From Syntrophales bacterium (lineage in GTDB: Bacteria; Desulfobacterota; Syntrophia; Syntrophales; UBA8958), in NCBI GenBank assembly GCA_023231165.1, contig JALNVY010000132.1:1-6849 (forward strand): 6,849 nucleotides of DNA. The letters are read 5' to 3'. This document shows, one piece after another, positions 1 through 6,050 of this stretch. A model generated the notes under the pieces. That model was not told the origin of the DNA. It saw nothing but the letters and a program-made list of their open reading frames with translations, and made no database searches. Position numbers and translations under genes: made by a program. How positions within the stretch are numbered: position 1 is the first letter of the stretch; each line of letters opens with the position of its first letter.

Positions 1-144
1 AAGGTGATCTGTCTTCGTGTTGACATCAACACCCGCCTTCACGCAGATCTCCTGAGCCTTCGTCCTACCGATCCCGTAGATATAAGTCAAGGCTATTTCC
101 ATCCTCTTGTTCTTTGGTAAATCCACCCCTGCAATTCTTGCCAC
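1..144 (-). CDS. rpsM: Small ribosomal subunit protein S13 (uS13), 5' part only
   Basis: Encodes the first 48 residues of S13, a 30S head protein that contacts the 50S subunit and P-site tRNA. The gene runs off the left edge, so the C-terminal half is not visible. The translation begins VARIAGVDLPKNKRMEIALT (V read as Met) and continues with YIYGIGRTKAQEIC, the conserved N-terminal part of S13, including the helix-turn region rich in Gly, Arg and Lys. The start is GTG at 144. It is fixed by an excellent AGGAGGT Shine-Dalgarno sequence at 151-157, six bases upstream, and by the match to the family's N terminus. It follows rpmJ by 32 bases, the usual rpmJ-rpsM junction that leads into the alpha operon (rpsM, rpsK, rpsD, rpoA, rplQ). 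Identification is secure; the downstream genes are not in the window. Confidence 0.96.
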   Translation of the reverse strand, partial: MARIAGVDLPKNKRMEIALTYIYGIGRTKAQEICVKAGVDVNTKTDHL

Positions 145-150
145 CGTCTA

Positions 151-157
151 ACCTCCT
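151..157 (-). promoter_or_regulatory. Shine-Dalgarno site of rpsM
   Basis: The minus strand reads AGGAGGT here, a near-perfect anti-16S complement six bases before the GTG at 144. It fixes the non-ATG start of S13 and is the strongest ribosome binding site in the window. Confidence 0.85.
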
Positions 158-176
158 GACCTTACCACGGGCCTTT

Positions 177-290
177 TTATCCCTGTCGCTGCTTGTGCTT
201 GGGGTTTTCACAGATTATCCTGAGAATACCCTTCCTTTTCACGATCTTACACTTATCGCAGATCTTTTTCACCGAAGCTCTTACTTTCAC
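177..290 (-). CDS. rpmJ: Large ribosomal subunit protein L36 (bL36), zinc-binding form
   Basis: A 37-residue protein, the full usual length of L36, the smallest 50S protein, which binds 23S rRNA. It reads VKVRASVKKICDKCKIVKRK and then ends in the conserved NPKHKQRQG. Cys11, Cys14, Cys27 and His32 form the CxxC...C...H zinc site, so this is the C+ version and not the cysteine-less paralogue that many bacteria keep for zinc shortage. The start is GTG at 290, with AAGGAGT at 298-304 about eight bases upstream; the stop is TAA. There is no nearby ATG alternative that keeps the family N terminus. It lies between infA (54 bases upstream) and rpsM (32 bases downstream), the standard place for rpmJ. 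Because it is short with a GTG start, automated gene calls can miss it. Confidence 0.96.
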   Translation of the reverse strand: MKVRASVKKICDKCKIVKRKGILRIICENPKHKQRQG

Positions 291-344
291 TATCTTCACT
301 CCTTGTGTCTTTTATCAGGACACGCTCTTCGTGGTTCAAGTACT

Positions 345-563
345 CTATTTTGTCCGGTAAATGATACGTCCCCGGGTCAGATCATAAGGGGAAAGCTCAA
401 CGGTTACCCTGTCTCCGGGAAGTATCTTGATAAAATGCATCCTCATTTTCCCGGATATATGGGCCAAGACCCGGTGTCCGTTCTCCAATTCTACCCGGAA
501 CATGGCATTGGGCAAGGGTTCAATAACCTTCCCCTCGACTTCTATTGCCTCTTCTTTTGCCAT
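345..563 (-). CDS. infA: Translation initiation factor IF-1
   Basis: IF-1 binds the 30S A site during initiation and helps IF-2 and IF-3 select initiator tRNA. The product is 72 residues, exactly the common IF-1 length, and forms one S1-type OB fold. Diagnostic stretches are LPNAMFRVELENGH (17-30), the LAHISGKMR segment (33-41) and VTVELSPYDLTRGRI (53-67), all close to the family consensus. It starts at ATG 563 with MAKEEAIEV; an AGGGA-like ribosome binding site lies upstream. The stop is TAG. It follows map by 37 bases and precedes rpmJ. Having infA inside the ribosomal cluster is typical of Firmicutes and several other phyla, whereas E. coli carries infA elsewhere. Identification is secure. 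Confidence 0.97.
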   Translation of the reverse strand: MAKEEAIEVEGKVIEPLPNAMFRVELENGHRVLAHISGKMRMHFIKILPGDRVTVELSPYDLTRGRIIYRTK

Positions 564-600
564 AAGTATATCCCTGATCGACGACTCTCTCCACCGCCGT

Positions 601-1350
601 TCACTGCATCCGGCTTAATATTTCCGGACCGTGATCAGTAATAGCGATGGTATGCTCAAAATGGGCGGAAAGTCTACCATCCGCCGTTACGGCCGTCCAG
701 CCGTCAGTCAACATCCTGACCTTATAGGTTCCGGCATTGACCATAGGTTCTATCGCCAGTACCATTCCTGCTTTCAACGCCACCCCTCTACCCCTGATAC
801 CATAGTTGGGAATCTGCGGATCTTCATGAAGATTCCGACCAATACCATGGCCTACAAAATCCCTCACCACTGAAAAGCCTTCCGCCTCGACATGTTTTTG
901 CACCGCTGCGGAGATATCACCCAGTCGGTTCCCGACTGTTGCCTCCCTAATTGCACGATCAAGGGATTCCTCTGTTGCTTTAAGGAGCATCGACGCTTCT
1001 TTGGAAATCTTCCCCACTGGAACCGTCAGGGCAGCGTCGCCATAATACCCGTGATAATAAACCCCAAAATCAAGACCGACAATATCCCCCTCCGTGAGCA
1101 CCCGCTGTGAAGGGAAACCATGGATCACTTGTTCATTTATCGAAGCACACAGGGAAAAGGGGTATCCTCGATAACCCTTAAAGGCCGGTTTTGCTCCTTT
1201 TTTTAAAACCAACTCCTCGGAAATACGATCAAGTTCTAAAGTGGTAACACCCTCCTCCACCTTTTCTTTCAGCTCCGCCAATATTTCCGCGACGATACAG
1301 TTACTCTCCCTGATCTTTTCTATTTCGTTCTGCTGCTTCAGAATGACCAT
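601..1350 (-). CDS. map: Methionine aminopeptidase, type I
   Basis: A cytoplasmic dinuclear metalloprotease that removes the initiator Met from nascent proteins when residue two is small; several products of this operon begin MA, MS or MG and are likely substrates. It is 249 residues, slightly shorter than E. coli Map (264), with no type II insert and no N-terminal zinc-finger extension. The pita-bread fold's five metal ligands are all present: Asp94 (LDFG), Asp105 (YYGDAALT), His168 (GHGIG), Glu201 (AIEPM) and Glu232 (FEHT). The substrate-binding histidines His77 (VIHGFP) and His175 (LHEDP) are also there. The ATG at 1350 is preceded by GGGGAG about eight bases upstream; the stop is TGA. It lies 35 bases after secY with no adk between them, which is unusual (see findings). 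Family and activity class are secure. Confidence 0.97.
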   Translation of the reverse strand: MVILKQQNEIEKIRESNCIVAEILAELKEKVEEGVTTLELDRISEELVLKKGAKPAFKGYRGYPFSLCASINEQVIHGFPSQRVLTEGDIVGLDFGVYYHGYYGDAALTVPVGKISKEASMLLKATEESLDRAIREATVGNRLGDISAAVQKHVEAEGFSVVRDFVGHGIGRNLHEDPQIPNYGIRGRGVALKAGMVLAIEPMVNAGTYKVRMLTDGWTAVTADGRLSAHFEHTIAITDHGPEILSRMQ

Positions 1351-1385
1351 TCAAACTGCTCCCCATATCCTGTTCATGGCCTTCC

Positions 1386-2693
1386 TCAACGCCGCCTGGC
1401 TATCTTTCCTTTCTTCATGAAACCTTCATATTGCCTGGTCAGTAAGTGGGTTTCGATCTGGCCAGCCGTGTCAAGGGCCACCCCGACAACGATGAGAAGA
1501 GCGGTTCCTCCGAAGTAAAAAGGCACGTTGAAATAACCTATCAAAATGCTCGGCAGCACGCAAACGGCAGACACATAAATTGCGCCGCTGAAGGTCAAGC
1601 GAGTCAAAACTTCATCAATATAGTCCGCCGTTTTTTTGCCGGGCCGGATTCCTGGAACATATCCACCGTATTTTTTCATATTGTCCGCCACATCAACGGG
1701 ATTAAAGGTGACAGCCGTATAAAAGTAGCAGAAAAAAACTATAAATGCAACGTACATGAGCTCATAAACTGCTTTGCCGGGAACCAAGGTGTCTGCTACT
1801 ACTTTCATCCACGGATGAGGAATAAAATTCGCTATGGTCGCCGGAAACATGATAATGGAAGAAGCAAAAATTGGTGGGATAACCCCTGCCGTATTTACTT
1901 TCAAGGGCAAGTGGGTGGATTGTCCACCATATACTTTTCTTCCCACTACACGCTTGGCATACTGGACCGGAATCCTCCGCTGTGCGCTTTCGACAAAGAC
2001 GATCGTACCAACGACGCCAAGCATCATGACGATGAGAATGATAATAGAAAAAATCCCCATTTCCCCCGCTGACAGGAGCTGAAAGGTATTAATAATCGCC
2101 TCCGGCGCTCTACAGACGATCCCGGCAAAAATTATCAGCGAAATGCCGTTACCGATCCCCTTCTCCGTAATCTGCTCACCTAACCACATGATAAAAGACG
2201 TCCCTGCGGTCAGGGTGATCATGGTCATAAGCCGAAAAGCCCACCCTGGATCCAGAACAATCGACACCCCCGTCGGTCCGGCCATATTTTCCAGTCCGAT
2301 AGCGATGCCAAAACCCTGGATAATACTCAGAACAACTGTTCCGTAACGGGTGTACTGGGTAATTTTTCTTCTTCCCGCCTCTCCTTCCTTTGAAAGTTTT
2401 TCCAGATGGGGAATGGCAATAGTCAGAAGCTGCAGGATAATAGAGGCACTGATATAGGGCATAATCCCCAGAGCAAATACGGAAAGATTGCTCAGGGCGC
2501 CCCCGGCAAACATGTCAAAGAGCCCGAGTAAAGATCCCTTGGCCTGTTCGAAATAGGCCGCTAAAGCCGCTGTATCAATACCTGGCGTCGGCACATGAGC
2601 GCCGATACGGTAAACGATTAACAGGAGAAAGGTATAGAGTATCCTCTTCTGAAGTTCGGGGATCTTTGATATATTACTAAGTCCGCCAATCAA
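1386..2693 (-). CDS. secY: Protein translocase subunit SecY
   Basis: Main channel subunit of the SecYEG translocon in the inner membrane, moving unfolded proteins driven by SecA or the ribosome. From the chosen start it has 435 residues, normal for bacterial SecY, with about ten hydrophobic segments. Visible landmarks are the plug region LFDMFAGGALS (58-68), GIMPYISASIILQLL in TM2b (76-90), GEQITEKGIGNGIS (172-185), QRRIPVQYAKR (238-248), LPLKVNTAGVIPPIF (262-276) and the C5 loop YVPGIRPGK, whose Arg350 corresponds to the SecA-critical Arg357 of E. coli. The C terminus is basic (KKGKIARRR). The start is uncertain: the frame opens at TTG 2702, but the GAGG at 2703-2706 abuts that codon, whereas it is nine bases from TTG 2693. 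The shorter form also places nine residues before KIPEL, as in related SecYs. It directly follows rplO, so translational coupling is likely. Confidence 0.96.
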   Translation of the reverse strand: MIGGLSNISKIPELQKRILYTFLLLIVYRIGAHVPTPGIDTAALAAYFEQAKGSLLGLFDMFAGGALSNLSVFALGIMPYISASIILQLLTIAIPHLEKLSKEGEAGRRKITQYTRYGTVVLSIIQGFGIAIGLENMAGPTGVSIVLDPGWAFRLMTMITLTAGTSFIMWLGEQITEKGIGNGISLIIFAGIVCRAPEAIINTFQLLSAGEMGIFSIIILIVMMLGVVGTIVFVESAQRRIPVQYAKRVVGRKVYGGQSTHLPLKVNTAGVIPPIFASSIIMFPATIANFIPHPWMKVVADTLVPGKAVYELMYVAFIVFFCYFYTAVTFNPVDVADNMKKYGGYVPGIRPGKKTADYIDEVLTRLTFSGAIYVSAVCVLPSILIGYFNVPFYFGGTALLIVVGVALDTAGQIETHLLTRQYEGFMKKGKIARRR

Positions 2694-2694
2694 A

Positions 2695-3138
2695 TCAAGC
2701 AACCTCTACGATAGTTCCACCGGCAGCTTCGATCTTGGCCTTAGCCCCCTTACTCAGGGCATCCAGCTTGATGGACAGGGCGTGTTGAATGTCCCCTTTC
2801 CCCAGCAGCTTAATGCCATCTCCCCTTTTTTTGATAAGGCCCTGTTGGATCAACGCCTCGGCATCGATAATACTATTCTCAGGAAAGGCATTCAGTTGCA
2901 CCAGGTTCACGGTGATCATTTCTTTTCTAAATGGGTTCCGGAAGCCACGTTTTGGGAGCCTCCGCGCCATGGGCATCTGGCCCCCTTCAAAGCCGGGCCG
3001 TGTACCTCCTCCCGAACGTGCATTTTGCCCCTTGGATCCCTTACATGAAGTTCCACCATGCCCGGAACCGTCACCTCGTCCGACCCTCTTACGCTTTTTC
3101 CGTGATCCGACCGGAGCCTTTAATGTTCCTAAATCCAT
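2695..3138 (-). CDS. rplO: Large ribosomal subunit protein L15 (uL15)
   Basis: A 147-residue 50S protein that acts late in large-subunit assembly. It has the typical two-part build: an extended basic, glycine-rich N-terminal arm that threads into rRNA, here SRKKRKRVGRGDGSGHGG (12-29) and later PGFEGGQMPMARRLPKRG (48-65), then a globular C-terminal domain ending GGTIVEVA. The ATG at 3138 begins MDLGTLKAPVGSRKKRKR, the canonical L15 N terminus. The frame stays open for 15 more codons upstream, but that stretch overlaps the end of rpmD and has no family resemblance, so the longer reading is rejected. An AGG lies seven bases before the ATG. The gap to rpmD is only eight bases. Its TGA stop falls at the start region of secY, so L15 and SecY translation are probably coupled. 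Confidence 0.96.
   Translation of the reverse strand: MDLGTLKAPVGSRKKRKRVGRGDGSGHGGTSCKGSKGQNARSGGGTRPGFEGGQMPMARRLPKRGFRNPFRKEMITVNLVQLNAFPENSIIDAEALIQQGLIKKRGDGIKLLGKGDIQHALSIKLDALSKGAKAKIEAAGGTIVEVA
2703..2706 (-). promoter_or_regulatory. Shine-Dalgarno site deciding the secY start
   Basis: GAGG on the minus strand, lying within the last codons of rplO. It touches the TTG at 2702 directly, leaving no spacing, but stands nine bases from the in-frame TTG at 2693. This favours the shorter SecY. It is a short, weak motif, so the call is moderate. Confidence 0.5.
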
Positions 3139-3146
3139 ATATATAC

Positions 3147-3335
3147 CTACGCCTCCAACTCTTCCATGGAAACCAAGTGGCAAACCTTGCCGACCATACC
3201 TCGAATCTCGGGAGTATCGGCAAGCAGGACAGTCCTGTTCATTTTTAGGAGCCCCATCCCGCGGAGGACCCTTCGCTGTTTTTCAGGCCTTCCTATGTAG
3301 CTCCGAATCAATGTTACTTTCAATTTACGTCCCAC
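3147..3335 (-). CDS. rpmD: Large ribosomal subunit protein L30 (uL30)
   Basis: A 62-residue 50S protein of the small bacterial L30 type (about 60 residues; archaeal and eukaryotic forms are longer). It shows the family core KLKVTLIRSYIGRPEKQR (4-21), GLLKMNRTVLLADTPEIRGM (28-47) and the C-terminal KVCHLVSMEEL strand. The start is GTG at 3335, supported by AAAGGGGA about seven bases upstream and by the KLKVTLIRS N terminus; the stop is TAG. It sits in the conserved order rpsE-rpmD-rplO, 21 bases after rpsE and eight bases before rplO. L30 is missing from some bacterial lineages, so its presence is mildly informative. Identification is secure. Confidence 0.95.
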   Translation of the reverse strand: MGRKLKVTLIRSYIGRPEKQRRVLRGMGLLKMNRTVLLADTPEIRGMVGKVCHLVSMEELEA

Positions 3336-3356
3336 GAAATATTCCCCTTTAAAATA

Positions 3357-3854
3357 TTACCGACTCTCTAAGAACACCTGCCCACGAAGTTTGGCAATCA
3401 GAGCTGGCTCCTTCAGTCGGGTAAGACCTTCAATGGTGGCTTTGACCAGGTTATGAGGATTATGTGATCCTAAACACTTAGTCAAAATATTATGGACCCC
3501 AGCAACCTCCAGGACTGCGCGCACGGCACCCCCGGCAATAAGTCCTGTCCCTTCTGATGCTGGTTTAAGAAGAACCCGGCCAGCCCCATAGATTCCAGTG
3601 ACTTCATAGGGTATCGTCCTGTTCGTAATGGCAACCTTTTTCATGTTTTTCTTGGCCTGCTCCATTCCTTTACGGATCGCCTCAGGCACTTCATGGGCTT
3701 TACCAAGCCCTGCGCCTACTGATCCCTGTCCATCTCCAACCACGACAATGGCGCTGAAACGGAACCTCCTGCCGCCTTTTACGACTTTGGCTGTCCTGTT
3801 GATAGTAATAACTCTGTCTATCAGTTCGACTTCTTCCATCATGATCTTATCCAA
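3357..3854 (-). CDS. rpsE: Small ribosomal subunit protein S5 (uS5)
   Basis: A 165-residue 30S protein near the mRNA entry channel and decoding centre, important for accuracy and for mRNA unwinding together with S3 and S4. The N-terminal S5 double-stranded-RNA-binding-like domain is clear: VVKGGRRFRFSAIVVVGDGQ (24-43), GSVGAGLGKAHEVPEAIRKG (44-63). The C-terminal domain carries GAGRVLLKPASEGTGLIAGG (90-109) and AVLEVAGVHNILTKCLGSHN (113-132), then the conserved NPHNLVKATIEGL. The start chosen is TTG at 3854, five bases after GAGG (3860-3863). The ATG codons at 3842 and 3839 are too far from that site (about 17 and 20 bases). The stop is TAA. It lies between rplR and rpmD with gaps of 22 and 21 bases. 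Confidence 0.96.
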   Translation of the reverse strand: MDKIMMEEVELIDRVITINRTAKVVKGGRRFRFSAIVVVGDGQGSVGAGLGKAHEVPEAIRKGMEQAKKNMKKVAITNRTIPYEVTGIYGAGRVLLKPASEGTGLIAGGAVRAVLEVAGVHNILTKCLGSHNPHNLVKATIEGLTRLKEPALIAKLRGQVFLESR

Positions 3855-3876
3855 TCGCCCCTCTTGTTATTGATCC

Positions 3877-4239
3877 TCAGAATTTCAAGCCTGTCTCACG
3901 AGCGGCGTCGGCAAGGGCCTTAACCCTTCCATGATACAGAAAGCGCCCCCGATCAAAAACGGCCGCTTCGATCCCGATCGCCTTGAGTCGCACCGCCACT
4001 AACTTGCCTACTTCCTTGGCCGCTTCCGACTTTTTCATTTTTCCAAGTCCAGCTCGCAACTCCGGACTCAGAGTCGAAGCCTCTACCAATGTCTTCCCTA
4101 GATCATCCGCAATGGCCTGCACGTAGATGTGCTTTGCAGTCCTGAAAACAGCAAGGCGGGGCCTTTCCTGAGTCCCTGAGACCTTGCCCCGGACGCGGGC
4201 TTTTCTCTTCTCTCTGACCTTTTCAACCTTCGATCCCAA
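3877..4239 (-). CDS. rplR: Large ribosomal subunit protein L18 (uL18)
   Basis: L18 binds 5S rRNA with L5 and brings it to the central protuberance of the 50S subunit. From TTG 4239 the product is 120 residues, matching the family (about 117-122). It has a basic N terminus MGSKVEKVREKRKARVRGKV, then GTQERPRLAVFRTAKHIYVQ (22-41), LVEASTL (51-57), FDRGRFLYHGRVKALADAAR (95-114) and the typical end GLKF. The open frame extends to a GTG at 4287 that overlaps the rplF stop as GTGA and would give 136 residues. The extra 16 residues (acidic and aromatic, ending FEEVDEL) do not resemble L18 and that GTG has only a poor ribosome binding site. TTG 4239 has GAAGAGG eight bases upstream. I therefore prefer 4239 but cannot exclude the longer form. 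Confidence 0.95.
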   Translation of the reverse strand: MGSKVEKVREKRKARVRGKVSGTQERPRLAVFRTAKHIYVQAIADDLGKTLVEASTLSPELRAGLGKMKKSEAAKEVGKLVAVRLKAIGIEAAVFDRGRFLYHGRVKALADAARETGLKF

Positions 4240-4246
4240 TTCGTCT

Positions 4247-4254
4247 ACCTCTTC
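4247..4254 (-). promoter_or_regulatory. Shine-Dalgarno site deciding the rplR start
   Basis: GAAGAGGT on the minus strand. Its GAGG core (4248-4251) is eight bases from the TTG at 4239, giving an L18 of normal length. In the alternative 136-residue reading the same bases would simply encode Glu-Glu-Val. Confidence 0.6.
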
Positions 4255-4283
4255 AAAAGGATATATGACAATTTTTTTTTCTG

Positions 4284-4823
4284 TCACGAACCTACAGATT
4301 TGCCGACTTTCCTGCGAACCTGCTCGCCAACATATTTAATGCCTTTCCCTTTGTAAGGTTCCGGCTTTCTCATCTCTCGGATTTCTGAAGCCACCTTGCC
4401 TACGAGTTGCTTGTCAATACCGGAAATGACGATGTTGACTAGCTTTTCTATCTTGATGGCAATCCCTTCCGGAACCTTGTATTCAAGGGGTGCGGAAAAA
4501 CCAAGGACCATTTTCAAAACATTATTGTTCAATTCGGCGCGATAACCAACACCGGATATCTCCAGACCCTTCTCAAACCCCTTGCTCACTCCTGTGACCA
4601 TATTGTTCACCAAGGTCCTTGCCAGACCATGAGCTGACCTTCCAGTTCGATTATCGGCCAGTCGCTTGATGACAACAGTAGTGTTTTCAAGGGAAAATTC
4701 AATTCCCGGTGGTAAGACTGCTGACAACTGTCCGTTCGGACCCGATACCTTGACTACCCCTGCCTCCTGTGCAATCTGGACACCGGCAGGCAATTCTATG
4801 GGTTTTTTTCCAATTCTCGACAT
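4284..4823 (-). CDS. rplF: Large ribosomal subunit protein L6 (uL6)
   Basis: A 179-residue 50S protein beside the GTPase-associated centre and sarcin-ricin loop, needed for late subunit assembly. It has two tandem copies of the L6 alpha/beta domain, roughly residues 1-82 and 83-179. Landmarks are the start MSRIGKKPIELPAGV, VKVSGPNGQL (24-33), LARTLVNNMVTGVSKGFEK (67-85), GVGYRA (91-96), GFSAPLEYKVPEGI (108-121) and the L6 signature PEPYKGKGIKYVGEQVRRK (154-172). The ATG at 4823 has GGGAG six bases upstream; the stop is TGA at 4284-4286. Length and both domains are intact. It follows rpsH by 40 bases. The distance to rplR is 44 bases with the preferred rplR start, or a four-base overlap with the longer one. 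Confidence 0.97.
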   Translation of the reverse strand: MSRIGKKPIELPAGVQIAQEAGVVKVSGPNGQLSAVLPPGIEFSLENTTVVIKRLADNRTGRSAHGLARTLVNNMVTGVSKGFEKGLEISGVGYRAELNNNVLKMVLGFSAPLEYKVPEGIAIKIEKLVNIVISGIDKQLVGKVASEIREMRKPEPYKGKGIKYVGEQVRRKVGKSVGS

Positions 4824-4863
4824 TATTATCTCCCGACCGTACTCACAATATCCTCAGATACGG

Positions 4864-5265
4864 TTACCACACTTTACAGAGGATTTCTCCACCAACCTTC
4901 GAATCCCTTGCTTCTTGATCCGTCATGATCCCCCGGGACGTAGACAGGATAGCAATGCCATACCCGTTCAATACCTTGGGGATGTCCTGGCTGTGTACAT
5001 AAACCCTTCTGCCCGGCTTGCTGACTCTCTGAATGTCTGTCAGAACGAAACTTCTCGAATCGGGATAAACGAGCTCTATTCGCAAGCTTTCCCGATCATA
5101 TTTATCCTTCTTGAGTTCATATCCCGTGATAAAGCCTGCCTTTTTCAAAACGTCGGCAATATTTGCGTTCATTCTTGACGAGAGAACCTCCACGGTTTTA
5201 AAATGCATCCGATTGGCATTTCGGATCCGGGTCAACATATCTGCAATTGGATCAGTCATTCCCAT
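4864..5265 (-). CDS. rpsH: Small ribosomal subunit protein S8 (uS8)
   Basis: A 133-residue primary 16S rRNA-binding protein of the 30S platform (helix 21). In E. coli S8 is also the translational repressor of the spc operon. Visible family signatures are TDPIADMLTRIRNANR (4-19), DVLKKAGFITGY (38-49) and the rRNA-contacting C-terminal motif GYGIAILSTSRGIMTD (101-116), followed by GGEILCKVW. The start at ATG 5265 is eight bases from AAAGGAG; the second ATG two codons on is too far away. The stop is TAA. It lies between rpsN and rplF with gaps of 21 and 40 bases. Autoregulation by S8 is plausible from the family, but I could not identify the E. coli-type S8 target hairpin in this mRNA. Confidence 0.97.
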   Translation of the reverse strand: MGMTDPIADMLTRIRNANRMHFKTVEVLSSRMNANIADVLKKAGFITGYELKKDKYDRESLRIELVYPDSRSFVLTDIQRVSKPGRRVYVHSQDIPKVLNGYGIAILSTSRGIMTDQEARDSKVGGEILCKVW

Positions 5266-5286
5266 GAGTACGGCTCCTTTATTGAT

Positions 5287-5472
5287 CTACCAGCTCGCTT
5301 TGATCACCCCGGGGAGCTCCCCCTTGGTGGCAAGATCCCTCAGACATATCCTGCACATATCAAACTTGCGATAATACGCCCGTGGCCTTCCGCACAAAGG
5401 ACAGCGGTTGTACTGCCGGACCGAAAATTTCAGTTTCCTTTTTGCTTTTGCGATAAGAGATTTTTTCGCCAC
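5287..5472 (-). CDS. rpsZ: Small ribosomal subunit protein S14, zinc-ribbon type (uS14, type Z)
   Basis: A 61-residue 30S head protein required for late small-subunit assembly. It is the short, zinc-binding form of S14 (also annotated rpsN): Cys24-Pro-Leu-Cys27 and Cys40-Arg-Ile-Cys43 make the four-cysteine site, and the conserved tail LRDLATKGELPGVIKASW is complete. The long cysteine-less form of about 100 residues, found in E. coli and as a zinc-independent paralogue elsewhere, is not what is encoded here. The start is GTG at 5472, with GGAGG eight bases upstream; the stop is TAG. It occupies the conserved slot between rplE (28 bases before) and rpsH (21 bases after). Confidence 0.97.
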   Translation of the reverse strand: MAKKSLIAKAKRKLKFSVRQYNRCPLCGRPRAYYRKFDMCRICLRDLATKGELPGVIKASW

Positions 5473-5500
5473 GTTCTATTCCTCCAGCCGCTATTTCGGC

Positions 5501-6040
5501 CTAATTTTTGAAAGGCATGCCCATCAGCCTTAAAAGCTCCCGGGCTTCTTCATCCGTTTTTGCCGTCGTCACAATCACCACATTCATACCCCGGACTTTA
5601 TCTATTTTATCATACTCGATTTCCGGAAAAATTATCTGTTCCTTGAGTCCCAAGGCAAAATTTCCCCTGCCGTCAAATGACTTGGGGGCAATTCCACGGA
5701 AGTCTCTGACCCGGGGCAAATTAATATTGACCAGCCGGTCAAAGAACTCAAACATTCTCTCTCTCCTGAGGGTTACCCGACAACCAATGGACATCCCCTG
5801 GCGGAGCTTGAAGGTAGCGATGGATTTCCTTGCCTTCGTGATAACAGGTTTTTGCCCCGTGATGGTGGACAGTTCCTGGACGGCGATATCCAGAATTTTG
5901 GCATTCTGAATGGCTTCACCAAGTCCCATGTTAAGAACGATTTTTTGCAGTCTCGGCACCTCCATAAGATTCTTGTAATGGAATTTACCGATCAACGCCG
6001 AAACCACTTCTTTTTGATAATACTCTTTGAGTCTTGCCAT
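5501..6040 (-). CDS. rplE: Large ribosomal subunit protein L5 (uL5)
   Basis: A 179-residue 50S protein that binds 5S rRNA and reaches the P-site tRNA and S13 through the central protuberance. Characteristic blocks are MEVPRLQKIVLNMGLGEA (26-43), ITGQKPVITKARKSIATFKL (60-79), MSIGCRVTLR (83-92), LPRVRDFRG (108-116) and GNFALGLKEQIIFPEIEYD (126-144). The end, EEARELLRLMGMPFKN, is the complete family C terminus. The start at ATG 6040 (MARLKEYY) has AGGT eight bases upstream; the stop is TAG. It follows rplX by only ten bases. L5 is the functional partner of L18, encoded four genes downstream. Confidence 0.97.
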   Translation of the reverse strand: MARLKEYYQKEVVSALIGKFHYKNLMEVPRLQKIVLNMGLGEAIQNAKILDIAVQELSTITGQKPVITKARKSIATFKLRQGMSIGCRVTLRRERMFEFFDRLVNINLPRVRDFRGIAPKSFDGRGNFALGLKEQIIFPEIEYDKIDKVRGMNVVIVTTAKTDEEARELLRLMGMPFKN

Positions 6041-6050
6041 ATTGATCGAC

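Noticed and set aside
114..641. Plus-strand open frame of 175 codons opposite rpsM, rpmJ and infA
   Set aside because: It spans three confirmed genes on the other strand and resembles no known protein; it is an antisense shadow.
1446..2072. Plus-strand open frame of 208 codons opposite secY
   Set aside because: It lies wholly antisense to the unmistakable secY, has no recognisable domain, and no credible operon context; its composition is what a reversed membrane-protein gene gives.
3139..3183. Upstream extension of rplO by 15 codons
   Set aside because: The added residues overlap the end of rpmD and do not resemble L15, whereas ATG 3138 gives the canonical MDLGTLKAP N terminus.
2789..3352. 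Plus-strand open frame of 187 codons opposite rplO and rpmD
   Set aside because: It is Pro/Ser/Arg-rich as expected from reading a basic Gly/Lys-rich L15 gene backwards, and it is fully covered by rplO and rpmD.
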